From positions 1 through 64,000 of the forward strand of contig NZ_CACSJA010000009.1 of assembly GCF_902706035.1 (NCBI RefSeq): a stretch of 64,000 bases of DNA, given 5' to 3'. Below the pieces are notes generated by a model that had not been told where the DNA came from, did not search any database, and worked only from the letters and a program-made list of their open reading frames with translations. This document shows positions 28,184-37,697 of this stretch, piece by piece (position 1 is the stretch's first letter; each line of letters opens with the position of its first letter). The DNA comes from Pantoea sp. 18069 (GTDB taxonomy: Bacteria > Pseudomonadota > Gammaproteobacteria > Burkholderiales > Burkholderiaceae_C). Both the position numbers and the translations under genes were made by a program.

Positions 28184-29071
28184 ATGACACAACGCAAGGG
28201 CATCATCCTGGCCGGCGGCTCGGGCACTCGCCTGCACCCGGCGACACTGGCGATCAGCAAGCAACTGCTGCCGGTCTATGACAAGCCGATGATCTATTAC
28301 CCGCTGAGCACGCTGATGCTCGCGGGCATACGCGAGATCCTGATCATCAGTACGCCCCAGGACACGCCGCGCTTCGAGCAACTGCTCGGTGACGGCAGCC
28401 AGTGGGGACTGCGCCTCGAATACGCGGTGCAGCCCAGCCCGGACGGGCTGGCCCAGGCATTCATCATCGGCGAGCAGTTCCTGGACGGTGCGCCCAGCGC
28501 GCTGGTGCTGGGCGACAACATTTTCTACGGCCACGACTTCCAGCACCTGCTGGCCCGTGCCCAGGTACGCGACGAAGGCGCAAGCGTCTTTGCCTACCAT
28601 GTGCAGGATCCCGAGCGTTACGGCGTCGCCGAATTCGACGCTTCGGGCAAGGTGCTGTCGCTAGAGGAAAAGCCCGCCGTGCCGAAAAGCAACTACGCGG
28701 TGACCGGCCTGTACTTCTACGACGGCCAGGTGGTCGAAATGGCCAAGCGCCTCAAGCCTTCGGCGCGCGGCGAACTCGAGATCACCGACCTCAACCGCAT
28801 GTACCTGGAGCAGGCGCAACTGCAGGTCGAAATCATGGGCCGTGGCTATGCCTGGCTCGATACCGGCACGCATGAAAGCCTGCTCGAAGCCGGCCAGTTC
28901 ATCGCCACGCTCGAAAACCGCCAGGGCCTCAAAGTGGCTTGTCCCGAGGAACTCGCGTTTCGCCAGGGGTGGATCGATGCCGGGCAACTGGAAAATTTGG
29001 GGAAAGCATTGGCGAAGAATGGTTACGGGCAATATCTTTTGCGCCTGCTGAAAGAGAAGGTGAGTGCATGA
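28184..29071 (+). CDS. rmlA: Glucose-1-phosphate thymidylyltransferase
   Basis: A 295-aa nucleotidyltransferase making dTDP-glucose from glucose-1-phosphate and dTTP. The nucleotide-binding [13 protein letters not shown] is at the N-terminus, with [16 protein letters not shown] and the product-binding [14 protein letters not shown] following. It overlaps rmlC by four bases. Near its 3' end base composition begins to shift from the GC-rich host style to the A+T-richer style of the following genes. Confidence 0.96.
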   Translation: MTQRKGIILAGGSGTRLHPATLAISKQLLPVYDKPMIYYPLSTLMLAGIREILIISTPQDTPRFEQLLGDGSQWGLRLEYAVQPSPDGLAQAFIIGEQFLDGAPSALVLGDNIFYGHDFQHLLARAQVRDEGASVFAYHVQDPERYGVAEFDASGKVLSLEEKPAVPKSNYAVTGLYFYDGQVVEMAKRLKPSARGELEITDLNRMYLEQAQLQVEIMGRGYAWLDTGTHESLLEAGQFIATLENRQGLKVACPEELAFRQGWIDAGQLENLGKALAKNGYGQYLLRLLKEKVSA

Positions 29072-29619
29072 AAGCGACTCCATTGAAAATTCCGGGGGTC
29101 ATCCTGCTTGAACCCAAGGTATTTGGTGATCAGCGCGGATTTTTCTTGGAAAGTTTCAATAAGAAAGAGTTTGATCAAGTCGTAGGCGGTAACTATGATT
29201 TTGTTCAGGATAACCACAGCAGAAGTTCCCGCAATGTTCTGCGAGGATTGCACTATCAAGTCAAGCAACCGCAGGGAAAGCTGACGCGTGTGGTGCAGGG
29301 CGCTGTTTTTGATGTGGTGGTCGATCTGCGCAGGAAATCTCCCACATTTGGAGAGTGGGTGGGAGTCGAGTTGAGTGAGGAAAACCAGCAGCAGCTATGG
29401 GTGCCTCCTGGGCTGGCGCATGGGTTTATCGTTTTGAGTGAGTCTGCAGACTTCCTCTACAAAACCACTGAATATTACGCGCCTCAGCATGAGCGATCCA
29501 TACGCTGGGATGATCCCACGTTGAATATTGATTGGCCTGCAGGTTGCATCCCGAAATTATCAGAAAAAGATTTGGCAGCATCTTATTTTCAAGATGCGGA
29601 GGTGTTTGATGAGTGCTGA
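29068..29619 (+). CDS. rmlC: dTDP-4-dehydrorhamnose 3,5-epimerase
   Basis: A 183-aa cupin-fold epimerase. The catalytic His-Asp elements are in [10 protein letters not shown] and [23 protein letters not shown] carries a conserved His. It is the first gene with clearly lower GC than rmlBDA, so the transferred block may begin at or inside it. The 3' end overlaps the permease start by eleven bases. Confidence 0.95.
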   Translation: MKATPLKIPGVILLEPKVFGDQRGFFLESFNKKEFDQVVGGNYDFVQDNHSRSSRNVLRGLHYQVKQPQGKLTRVVQGAVFDVVVDLRRKSPTFGEWVGVELSEENQQQLWVPPGLAHGFIVLSESADFLYKTTEYYAPQHERSIRWDDPTLNIDWPAGCIPKLSEKDLAASYFQDAEVFDEC

Positions 29620-30400
29620 TAAATTTCCGGCAAAGGATGACCTCAAGAGGGCTTTTGAAAATTGGTCTGTGGTGAGTTTCATGGCGCTCAGCGATATGCG
29701 AGCGCGCTACAAACGCAGCGTTCTCGGACCACTTTGGATTACCTTGGGCACGGCGATCGGCTCGGTCGGCTTAGGCATGCTTTGGAGCGAGTTGCTGAAA
29801 GTCGATGCGAAGAGCTTTGTGCCGACATTGACTGCCGGATTGATCATCTGGCAGCTTGTTTCGGGTGTGATCACCGAATCATGTGGTCTGTACGGACGGC
29901 AGGCATCCATCATACGGAACATGAACCTGCCTTTGTCGATCCATCCGCTGCAGTTGATTTTCAGGCATCTGGTCAATTTTGCGCACAATATTCCTGTGTT
30001 TATTGTGCTGGCGCTTATCTTGAATGTGCCTTTCAATCTGAATACTTTGCTGTTCATTCCCGGCTTGTTGCTGGTTTCGCTGAATCTATTGTGGATTTGC
30101 CTGGTGGTCAGCTTGCTGGGTGCGCGGTTCAGAGACTTGGAGCATATTGTTGGAACGGTGATTCCATTGCTGATGTTCGTCAGCCCGGTTTTTTACCGCC
30201 CCGCCTATTTGCCATTCAGTCAGAACATCATCTGGGCGAATCCACTTTCTTATTTCATCGAAATAATCAGAGATCCTCTTTTAGGTGTGGCTCCACCCAT
30301 GTTTGTAATTCAGACAAACTTGCTGATGTTGGTTGTTGGATGGATTGGTGCAGTCTGGTTGTTCAATAAGAAGCACAATCGCATTGCATTTTGGGTGTGA
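29609..30400 (+). CDS. wzm: ABC transporter permease for polysaccharide export (Wzm-like)
   Basis: A 263-aa ABC-2-type permease with about six membrane segments. It begins with a cytoplasmic amphipathic region (SFMALSDMRARYKRSVLGPL), typical of O-antigen and capsule exporters, and ends with FNKKHNRIAFWV. Start at 29609 follows GGAGG by six bases inside the end of rmlC. Together with the next gene it should move a lipid-linked glycan across the inner membrane. Confidence 0.88.
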   Translation: MSADKFPAKDDLKRAFENWSVVSFMALSDMRARYKRSVLGPLWITLGTAIGSVGLGMLWSELLKVDAKSFVPTLTAGLIIWQLVSGVITESCGLYGRQASIIRNMNLPLSIHPLQLIFRHLVNFAHNIPVFIVLALILNVPFNLNTLLFIPGLLLVSLNLLWICLVVSLLGARFRDLEHIVGTVIPLLMFVSPVFYRPAYLPFSQNIIWANPLSYFIEIIRDPLLGVAPPMFVIQTNLLMLVVGWIGAVWLFNKKHNRIAFWV

Positions 30401-30402
30401 AG

Positions 30403-31125
30403 ATGACAAAGCTAGAATTCAATAATGTGACGGTTCAATATCCCGTCTACAACACTCGCAGCTTGTCGCTGAGAAATCAGTTGGTGAGAATTGGAACAGG
30501 TGGGCGCATCGAAAGCGAGGCCGGTCACGTGAGCATCGTGACTGCGCTGAAAGACGTTTCATTTTCCTTGAAGGAGGGGGATGCGGTAGCGCTCATCGGG
30601 CACAACGGTGCGGGTAAGAGCACCATGCTGCGCACCATGGCAGGTGTCTATGCGCCGACTGCAGGAAAAGTCGTCCGGCAGGGCCGCGTGGCGACGGTCC
30701 TGGAGTTGGGTGCCGGAATGGATCCGGAACTCTCAGGCTATGAAAACATCATTCGCATGAGCGTTCTGATGGGTGCGAATATGCGGGAAATAAAGGAACG
30801 CACAGGAGATATCGAAGAATTCACCCAGTTGGGGGATTTCTTGAAATTGCCGGTTCGAACCTATTCGTCCGGCATGGCAACTAGGTTGATGTTTGCCGTG
30901 ACCACATCAACGCGGCCAGACATCTTGCTGGTGGATGAGATTTTTGGCACCGGAGATGCTGATTTCCAGGATAAAGCCAAGAAGCGGATGGAAGAGTTGA
31001 TTGAGTCCGTGGGTATCTTTGTCTTTGCATCGCACAATAATGAGTTGGTGAAAAACTATTGCAACCGCTTCTTCAGAGTCCATCATGGTGCCGTGGACGA
31101 AATCTCGCGCGAGGATTTCGGGTGA
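30403..31125 (+). CDS. wzt: ABC transporter ATPase for polysaccharide export (Wzt/KpsT-like)
   Basis: A 240-aa ATPase. Walker A GHNGAGKST, signature YSSGM and Walker B ILLVDEIFGTGD with the following SHN switch are present. The ~45 residues before the usual core, with TRSLSLRNQLV, are typical of O-antigen exporters. There is no C-terminal carbohydrate-binding domain, so it is the short form that does not read a terminal sugar cap. A TTG 12 bases upstream is an alternative start. Confidence 0.9.
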   Translation: MTKLEFNNVTVQYPVYNTRSLSLRNQLVRIGTGGRIESEAGHVSIVTALKDVSFSLKEGDAVALIGHNGAGKSTMLRTMAGVYAPTAGKVVRQGRVATVLELGAGMDPELSGYENIIRMSVLMGANMREIKERTGDIEEFTQLGDFLKLPVRTYSSGMATRLMFAVTTSTRPDILLVDEIFGTGDADFQDKAKKRMEELIESVGIFVFASHNNELVKNYCNRFFRVHHGAVDEISREDFG

Positions 31126-31262
31126 AGTCTTGATATTGATCGGTGATTGAACTTTTGGATCTGTTTGATGGATTGGTTTGATTATTGAAAATAAAGTAGC
31201 CCTTGCTGTCTGGCAGTGGTGCAGCACTTGAGGGTTGATGGACATTCTGGATATTGATTTTG

Positions 31263-32783
31263 ATGTTTGTAAATTTCTATAAAAAATATTTAAAACAATT
31301 CTATTTTGTCCGTCTCTTGAGGTTGTTGGCGGGCAAGACGGTTTGGACTGTCCGGTGGAAAGTTGTCTATCCGGTCAAGCGGGCCTTTGCGAATTTTTTC
31401 CGGAAGATGAGCTTTTTTTGTTTTTCATGGGATGGCTCTTATTTTCTGGATAATTTTGTTCCAGAACGACCGCGCTCTGCTTTGCGAAATTTCTCGGATT
31501 TCACATCTGAAAAAGTCGCGCCGGTTTTTGACTTTTTCATTGTCAAGCTGGTGAAGCCATTGGCGCGCAGGACTATTCCTCGGCATATCAGGACAAAGCT
31601 GTTGTCGTTTGAATTCCGAAAAATGTTCATGCTTTTCGGAGGAAGTCGCGAACTCGCTCTTCTGGCAATCAGGGATGCCGCAGCGGAAAAAAGGATCAAA
31701 CCGTCCGCAGAGCTGTTTTCGAAAGAAGAGGTGCTCACTGGCGCACCGATTGTCTTTCCTCCATCCCTGGGTGATGAAGTAGGCCTGGTCGCTGACAGCT
31801 ATATTTTTCCTGCCATCACTGCCGTGGAAATCGTGAATGCCACGGTGGAAGGCCTGAGCAATTTTGTTGAGACGCATGAGGCAGTGCTGCACCATGATCT
31901 ATACCAACTGACCTATGACTACACTTCGGAAGAGTTGCATGGACGATTTGCCATTTTTCCTCGGAGAAAAATCATCAGGAAGTTTGGGAAGTCTGAACCA
32001 GGCGCTGTCCTGGAGGCTGCTGCGGTTTTTACCGACGCATGCTCGCCAAACTATGCGCATTGGCTGACGGAAGTGCTGCCTAGAATTCATGTTGGTGCGA
32101 AGTCCGGAATGGATGAGAGTATCCCGTTCATTGTCGATGCGGGTTTGCATGCGAATATTCTTTTCTCCGCCCGCTTGCTTGCGGGAGCCCATCCGCTGGT
32201 CGAGCTCAAAAGGGGGGAGAGCATCCAGGTCAAGAAGCTGTATGTGGTGGGGGCCACAGGCTATATCCCATTCGATCGGCGGCCAGCCAAGGAGGGCGTT
32301 TATTCACATGGCGTCTTCAGTCCGTCGGCGTTGAAGTCCATGAGGGCGGAGTTGTCCGCATTGATGGGGCCCGCAGATGGCGATTACCCTCGAAAGATCA
32401 TGCTGCGCCGAAGCTCGGGTGCGCGATCGATGAAGAATGAGGAAGCGCTGGCTTTGAAGCTGCAGGAGTTGGGTTTTTCTTCGATATATCCTGAAAAGCT
32501 TAGCTTTTCACAGCAATACCATTTGTTCTCGAATGCCGAGTGTGTGGTCGGTGCCACGGGGGCAGCCATGGCAAATCTTGTTTTCTGCCAGCCTGCATGC
32601 CGCTTGATCATCTGTATTTCTTCACACAAAGAGCACAGCTTTGGCTACTGGAGAAATATGGCATCTGCGATGGGGAATAATATCCGTTATGTGCTGGGGC
32701 CCGTGGTTGGCGAGAAAAACCAGGGAGTTCATGCGGATTTTGTGGTCGACGTGGATGATGTTGTTTTCGCCATCAACTATTAA
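31263..32783 (+). CDS. Glycosyltransferase family 61-like protein (DUF563)
   Basis: About 506 aa. The C-terminal ~300 residues resemble GT61 enzymes: the segment SPNYAHWLTEVLPRIHV, then RKIMLRRSSGARSMKNEE and ECVVGATGAAMANLVF, the usual conserved blocks. The first ~160 residues are basic and aromatic-rich and not recognised. No good ribosome site precedes the ATG at 31263; a TTG at 31254 is possible. A GAGGG instead precedes an overlapping 14-codon frame at 31238-31282, so translation might be coupled. Visibly A+T rich compared with the housekeeping genes. Donor and acceptor sugars unknown. Confidence 0.75.
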   Translation: MFVNFYKKYLKQFYFVRLLRLLAGKTVWTVRWKVVYPVKRAFANFFRKMSFFCFSWDGSYFLDNFVPERPRSALRNFSDFTSEKVAPVFDFFIVKLVKPLARRTIPRHIRTKLLSFEFRKMFMLFGGSRELALLAIRDAAAEKRIKPSAELFSKEEVLTGAPIVFPPSLGDEVGLVADSYIFPAITAVEIVNATVEGLSNFVETHEAVLHHDLYQLTYDYTSEELHGRFAIFPRRKIIRKFGKSEPGAVLEAAAVFTDACSPNYAHWLTEVLPRIHVGAKSGMDESIPFIVDAGLHANILFSARLLAGAHPLVELKRGESIQVKKLYVVGATGYIPFDRRPAKEGVYSHGVFSPSALKSMRAELSALMGPADGDYPRKIMLRRSSGARSMKNEEALALKLQELGFSSIYPEKLSFSQQYHLFSNAECVVGATGAAMANLVFCQPACRLIICISSHKEHSFGYWRNMASAMGNNIRYVLGPVVGEKNQGVHADFVVDVDDVVFAINY

Positions 32784-32800
32784 TAAGATTTGGAGTCTTG

Positions 32801-33529
32801 ATGATTCATTCTACTGCGATCGTATCGCCCAATGCAGTTGTGGGCGCTGGCGTCTCCATTGCGCCGTTTTGCGTTATTGGAGATGCAGTCATCGGTAATA
32901 ACTGCGTCATTCACCCCCACGTTGTTATCGCTGATGGCGTTCGTCTGGAAGATGGCGTCGAGGTTTTTCCGGGGGCATTTCTGGGCAAGGAACCCAAAGG
33001 CGCCGGAGCCTTGGCGAGAAAACCTGAGTTCGAGAAGAGGCTGCTCGTCGGTGCCGGGTCTTCGATCGGGCCCCATGCCGTCATTTTTTATGACGTCGTC
33101 ATTGGCGCCGGCACATTGATTGGCGATGGTGCTTCGGTTCGTGAAAAGTGCAAGATTGGTGCATCGTGCATCGTGAGTCGTTATGTGACCATCAACTACA
33201 ACACCAGCGTGGGCGATGGAACCAAAATCATGGATAACACACATATCACTGGCAACGCAGTCATCGGCCGCAATGTGTTCATCAGCGTGCTGGTGGGCAC
33301 TGCGAATGACAATTTGGTCCGCGCAGGTTATGCGGAGCATGTGGTGGGGCCGGTGATCGAGGACGATGCAGTCATTGGACTGGGCGCGTCGTTGCTGCCG
33401 GGTGTCGTGATCGGTCAGGGCGCAACTGTTGCTGCCGGTGCGGTTGTCACAAAGAATGTCGCAGCCCAGACCTTGGTGGCAGGCACACCGGCGCGTTTTG
33501 TGCGTAAGACGGTGAATAGCGATACCTGA
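32801..33529 (+). CDS. Left-handed beta-helix acyltransferase (FdtC/QdtC-like candidate)
   Basis: A 242-aa hexapeptide-repeat protein; repeats such as VIGDAVIGNNCVIHP run through most of the length, with C-terminal GATVAAGAVVTKNV and AGTPARFV typical of sugar N-acetyltransferases. Immediately downstream are a 3,4-ketoisomerase and an aminotransferase, so acetylation of a dTDP-3-amino-3,6-dideoxyhexose is inferred. GGAG at 32792 supports the ATG at 32801. Other sugar O- or N-acetyltransferases have similar sequences. Confidence 0.8.
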   Translation: MIHSTAIVSPNAVVGAGVSIAPFCVIGDAVIGNNCVIHPHVVIADGVRLEDGVEVFPGAFLGKEPKGAGALARKPEFEKRLLVGAGSSIGPHAVIFYDVVIGAGTLIGDGASVREKCKIGASCIVSRYVTINYNTSVGDGTKIMDNTHITGNAVIGRNVFISVLVGTANDNLVRAGYAEHVVGPVIEDDAVIGLGASLLPGVVIGQGATVAAGAVVTKNVAAQTLVAGTPARFVRKTVNSDT

Positions 33530-33552
33530 TTATTTTGTTTCTAGGGGTAAAT

Positions 33553-33966
33553 ATGCCTATTGCGAACTGTAGTGTTGTGGATTTGCCTAGGGTACAAGAC
33601 CCTAGAGGTAATTTGACTTTCATTGAAGGGTCGACGCATATCCCGTTTGATATTCAGCGGGTTTATTATCTTTATGATGTGCCCGGTGGCGCCGAGCGCG
33701 GGGGGCATGCGCACAAGGCGCTGCACCAGTTGATTATTGCGATTTCTGGTTCATTTGATGTCCACCTGGATGACGGTGGAGAGAAGAAGGTTTTTCAGCT
33801 GAATAGAAGCTATCAAGGCTTGTATATCTGTCCCATGATCTGGCGGGAGTTGAAAAACTTTTCTTCTGGCGCTGTCTGCATGGTGGTGGCTTCCGAGAAG
33901 TATGATGAAGAAGACTACTACCGAGACTACTCGGATTTTCTTGTCGGCTGTAAAAAAGGTGTGTGA
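33553..33966 (+). CDS. fdtA: dTDP-4-keto-6-deoxyglucose 3,4-ketoisomerase (FdtA/QdtA-like)
   Basis: A 137-aa cupin (WxcM/FdtA type). Typical segments are [31 protein letters not shown] and the metal-free cupin His pattern in [10 protein letters not shown]. It moves the keto group from C4 to C3 of dTDP-4-keto-6-deoxyglucose, the RmlB product, preparing it for transamination at C3. AGGGG at 33543 supports the ATG at 33553. Whether the product has the gluco or galacto configuration cannot be read by eye, so the QdtA alternative stands. Confidence 0.85.
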   Translation: MPIANCSVVDLPRVQDPRGNLTFIEGSTHIPFDIQRVYYLYDVPGGAERGGHAHKALHQLIIAISGSFDVHLDDGGEKKVFQLNRSYQGLYICPMIWRELKNFSSGAVCMVVASEKYDEEDYYRDYSDFLVGCKKGV

Positions 33967-35069
33967 TGGCGGTTTCTTTTCTTAATCTGGGTCGTTTGAA
34001 TTCCGAACTCCGTGCTGGAATGGATGCTGCTTACAAGCGCGTCATGGATTCCGGTACATACATCATGGGGTCGGAGGTCGACCACTTTGAAAAGGAATTC
34101 GCCGCCTACTCCAATGTGAGCCATTGCGTTGGTGTCGGCAACGGGCTGGATGCCCTGACCTTGCTCTTGCGCGCCTACGGCATCGGGGCGGGTGATGAAG
34201 TCATCGTGCCGTCCAACACGTTCATCGCTACCTGGCTGGCGGTGTCCCAATGCGGCGCCAAGCCTGTCCCTGTCGAGCCTGATCCCGTCAGCCACAACAT
34301 GGATCCGGCCCGGATTGAAAAGGCCATCACGCCCCGCACGCGTGCGATCATGCCGGTGCACCTGTATGGGCAGGTCGCCGACATGGACCCCATCATGGAG
34401 ATTGCTGCACGCTTCGGACTGGTCGTGATTGAAGATGCGGCCCAATCCCAGGGCGCGCTGTACAAGGGCCGCAAGGCCGGTGGCTTGGGCCATGCCGCAG
34501 GCACGAGCTTCTACCCAGGCAAGAACCTGGGCGCGATGGGCGATGCCGGGGCCGTGCTGACAAATGATGCGGAGATTGCGGCCAAGGTCCGCAAGCTGCG
34601 GAACTACGGCTCGACCGTCAAGTATGAGCATACCGAGGCGGGCTATAACACCCGCTTGGATGAACTGCAGGCTGCTTTTCTGCGTGAAAAGCTCAGGGTT
34701 CTGGACGCATGGAACCAGAAACGGCAGCTTGTCGCCAAAAAATACACCGAGGCATTGCAGGGCACAGGTTTGACGCTGCCGCAGGGATCGCCGTGGGGCG
34801 GTGATGTCTGGCATCTGTACGTGGTCGTCACCGCCCAGCGTGATGCATTGCACCAGTATCTGGCCTCGCGAGGCATTGGCACCGTGATCCATTATCCCAA
34901 GCCGCCGCACCTGCAGGGCTGCTATGCGGAGTATTCTCAGACATCGTTGCCCGTGGCTGAGCAGCTTGCCGGGCAGGTGCTGAGCTTGCCCATGTCGCCG
35001 GATTTGACGGATGCCGAAGTACAAGAGGTGATTGACTCCGTGAAAGAATTTTTCGCGCGGGGTGAATGA
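33966..35069 (+). CDS. fdtB: PLP-dependent aminotransferase, DegT/DnrJ/EryC1 family (FdtB/QdtB-like)
   Basis: A 367-aa sugar aminotransferase. The PLP Lys lies in [17 protein letters not shown]. The conserved [19 protein letters not shown] and [12 protein letters not shown] segments are all present. It should transfer an amino group to C3 of the dTDP-3-keto-6-deoxy sugar made by the preceding isomerase. The ATG overlaps the stop of fdtA; a GTG one codon earlier is possible. GC content is higher than in its neighbours. Confidence 0.88.
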   Translation: MAVSFLNLGRLNSELRAGMDAAYKRVMDSGTYIMGSEVDHFEKEFAAYSNVSHCVGVGNGLDALTLLLRAYGIGAGDEVIVPSNTFIATWLAVSQCGAKPVPVEPDPVSHNMDPARIEKAITPRTRAIMPVHLYGQVADMDPIMEIAARFGLVVIEDAAQSQGALYKGRKAGGLGHAAGTSFYPGKNLGAMGDAGAVLTNDAEIAAKVRKLRNYGSTVKYEHTEAGYNTRLDELQAAFLREKLRVLDAWNQKRQLVAKKYTEALQGTGLTLPQGSPWGGDVWHLYVVVTAQRDALHQYLASRGIGTVIHYPKPPHLQGCYAEYSQTSLPVAEQLAGQVLSLPMSPDLTDAEVQEVIDSVKEFFARGE

Positions 35070-35196
35070 TCCAGGGTTGTGCCTGTCTCTGGCTGAAAGC
35101 ACCATGGGCTGATGGTGGGTGAATGGCGTGGTCAGCGCTTCATTGTTTTTTTGAAAATGGCTGGTTTTCGTGGCTGTCCATGGATGAGGTGCTGAG

Positions 35197-36651
35197 GTGA
35201 TTTTTTCAAGGTCAGAGAACAGTCGCAATTTCCGTCATGAAATTGAACGCTTGATCAAAGCCGATGAGCTGGAGGCTGCGCTCCTCTATATTGAGAATAT
35301 AGTGGAGCGCGTTTTTTGCGAGCCACTGAATACGGCGCAAATCTTCGGTGACCCGTTCCTGGACTCGGCCTGCGAGCAGATAGGGCGTTTGTCCTTGCGC
35401 GGATGCACAGCGCATCCTGATGCAGGAAGCTATCGCGATCGTGGAGGTGCCGTTTTCATCGCGAGCAGACTGCAGGCGTCTGGCGGCCATACCGCTGTTT
35501 TGGCGGATATCGCATGCCGCATGCAAGGCCCGGTCACCATTGTCATCACGGGCGTGGTGGGGGCTACGGATCTCTCTGCGATCCAGCATGCGTTCAGGGC
35601 TGCGCCCGGGCTGGAATTCATCTGCGTGCCCGCGGGCAGCCGTTTGGGCAAGCTTCAGTGGCTACAGGCCTGTCTGCAGGCAATCAATCCAGAGACGGTA
35701 TGGCTGGCCAATCACCACCAGGACAGCGTGGCCGTATCGGCGGTCCAGCCTGGTCAGGGCTATGCCCTCAAATACTTGCACCATGGCGATCACCATCTCT
35801 GCCTGGGTGTGTTCCTTTCCTTTGGCGAGCACTATGACCTGCATTCCATGGGCTTCTGGAACTGTCGTGATGTCTTGCATCACAAGGAAAACCAATACCT
35901 GCCCCTGATCGTTGCGGATCCCGGGCTGGATTCTGCGAAAGCCCGGGGCGCGCCATCCGCGGAAATCGTGTCATGCACTGCGGCCGGGAAGAACAAGATA
36001 GAGCATGCGTACTGGCCCGATTACGCCGATGTGATCGCTGATGTTCTGGCGAAGACGGGCGGAAAGCACCTTCATGTCGGGCGCCTGAGCTGGCTTTATC
36101 GCAGGAAGATCAGACGCGCCCTGGCCAGGAGGCAGGTACCGTCCAGTGCTCTGGAGTTCATTCCCTATGTGCCCAGCGTTGCCCGCTTCTTGCAGGAGCG
36201 CCAAGTGGATCTTTATCTGGCATCCTTTCCCTACGCTGGCGCCCGTACGGCCGTGGAGGCCATGGCCGCGGGTGTGGCGATTGCAGGACACGACCACTCG
36301 GGCAAAAGATTCCTGGGCGCGGTGGACATGTTGCCTGTGGGCAGCTGCGTCTGGTCCACGCCTGACCAGTTGATGACCTTCCTGTCCGCAAACGACACTG
36401 TCACGTTGCGCCAGCTGGGGTGTCAGGCGCGACTGCACTACGAAAAATACCATTCGCCTGAAAGTCTGATGAAGGCGCTGCAATTCGGCGTCAATGAGTC
36501 GGGATTTCCGCCCCAGCCAATGCCCAGGCCATCCGACGAATTGGACGCAGCCTTGTTGCGGTCCGCGCAGTTTACTTTTTCGGGCGTATTGAAGCGCAGG
36601 GGCTTGCGCTGCTTTCGTGCGGTGAAAGCATTCTTGAGCCGGTTTCGCTGA
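35197..36651 (+). CDS. Putative glycosyltransferase (GT41/SPINDLY-like C-terminal region)
   Basis: A 484-aa cytosolic protein starting at GTG 35197 with GAGG upstream. The C-terminal half reads like a GT-B fold: FIPYVPSVARFLQERQVDLY then ASFPYAGARTAVEAMAAGVA, a pattern close to the nucleotide-sugar site of O-GlcNAc-type transferases. The N-terminal ~130 residues are not recognised, and no tetratricopeptide repeats are visible. The middle contains GRLSWLYRRKIRRALARRQV. A role in assembling the surface glycan is inferred from position only. Confidence 0.65.
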   Translation: MIFSRSENSRNFRHEIERLIKADELEAALLYIENIVERVFCEPLNTAQIFGDPFLDSACEQIGRLSLRGCTAHPDAGSYRDRGGAVFIASRLQASGGHTAVLADIACRMQGPVTIVITGVVGATDLSAIQHAFRAAPGLEFICVPAGSRLGKLQWLQACLQAINPETVWLANHHQDSVAVSAVQPGQGYALKYLHHGDHHLCLGVFLSFGEHYDLHSMGFWNCRDVLHHKENQYLPLIVADPGLDSAKARGAPSAEIVSCTAAGKNKIEHAYWPDYADVIADVLAKTGGKHLHVGRLSWLYRRKIRRALARRQVPSSALEFIPYVPSVARFLQERQVDLYLASFPYAGARTAVEAMAAGVAIAGHDHSGKRFLGAVDMLPVGSCVWSTPDQLMTFLSANDTVTLRQLGCQARLHYEKYHSPESLMKALQFGVNESGFPPQPMPRPSDELDAALLRSAQFTFSGVLKRRGLRCFRAVKAFLSRFR

Positions 36652-36741
36652 ATTGAAATATAGGATGAATAAAATGGCCTCGCTGCTCTTTCCGGTTGGC
36701 AGGGATATGCATGTCTTGGGCATGCAGTTCCATGGAATGCT

Positions 36742-37500
36742 ATGAGCTCCCGCGTCGGTGTGAATTCTTCCCTGGTGGTTTCTGTGGTCAGCCACGGGCA
36801 CGGGAAGATGGTGCGGTCCTTGTTGCAGGAAATTGCGCAGGCCAGCGCCGGCGTGGTCACGCGGGTCGTCCTGACCATCAATATTCCCGAGCAGCCTGTG
36901 TGCTCCTTCGACGGAGAGTGGCCGTTTCTTCTTGAACTGCGCTGCAATGCACACCCGCTGGGGTTTGGTGCAAACCACAATGCAGCCCTGCTGGGGGCTA
37001 CCGAAGACTTCCTTTGCGTGTTGAATCCAGATGTTGGTCTTCAGGGGGCAGATCCGTTTGCCGCATTGATGCACGCTGCAAAGGATGGAAATGAGGCCTG
37101 CGCCTACCCGATCCAGGTGGACGAGCAAGGCAGAATCCAGGACAGCGAGAGGGCGCTGCCGACGCCACTTGCGTTGCTGCGGCGCAGGGTGTTGGGCCAG
37201 CCGGAAGCACGGGTGGATTGGGTCAACGCGGCCTGCCTGATGTTTCCCCGCAGGCTATGGCAGGCGGTACGGGGCTTTGATACTTCCTACCATATGTATT
37301 GCGAGGATGTCGATCTGTGCCTGCGGATCCGCCTGGCGGGGTTCACGCTGGAAAAAGCACCATGCACCTTGCTCCACTCCGGGAGCCGGGCCAGCCATCG
37401 TAAATGGAGCCATTTGCGATGGCATGTGGGCAGTTTGTTGCGCTTGTGGGCATCGCCGGCATACAAGGCATACAAGAAGACCTTGTACGCCCGCGCTTGA
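36742..37500 (+). CDS. Glycosyltransferase family 2 (rhamnosyltransferase-like)
   Basis: A 252-aa GT-A-fold enzyme. Motifs are NAHPLGFGANHNAAL, FLCVLNPDVGL (the DxD-like NPD) and VNAACLMFPRRLW-GFDTSYHMYCEDVDLCLR, the acceptor and catalytic region common in rhamnosyltransferases. No membrane segment is present. With dTDP-rhamnose made by rmlBDAC, a rhamnosyl transfer is the likeliest role. Codon use is intermediate between the island and the host flank. Confidence 0.85.
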   Translation: MSSRVGVNSSLVVSVVSHGHGKMVRSLLQEIAQASAGVVTRVVLTINIPEQPVCSFDGEWPFLLELRCNAHPLGFGANHNAALLGATEDFLCVLNPDVGLQGADPFAALMHAAKDGNEACAYPIQVDEQGRIQDSERALPTPLALLRRRVLGQPEARVDWVNAACLMFPRRLWQAVRGFDTSYHMYCEDVDLCLRIRLAGFTLEKAPCTLLHSGSRASHRKWSHLRWHVGSLLRLWASPAYKAYKKTLYARA

Positions 37501-37697
37501 CTCACGCTCCGCCCCAAGGGGCCATCCAGGTAAATACCGGTGGTTGGTCGCGTAAATCCCGGGGTGCTGGCCGGCGCATCCTTTCGCTCCTTCGGCGACA
37601 CTGATTTTCATATAACGCGCCTGTGGCTCCCGAGATTTTCATGGGGGCTGGCATATATTGTTCTTTTGGCGTCATAGGCGCACTGAATCGAAATTGA

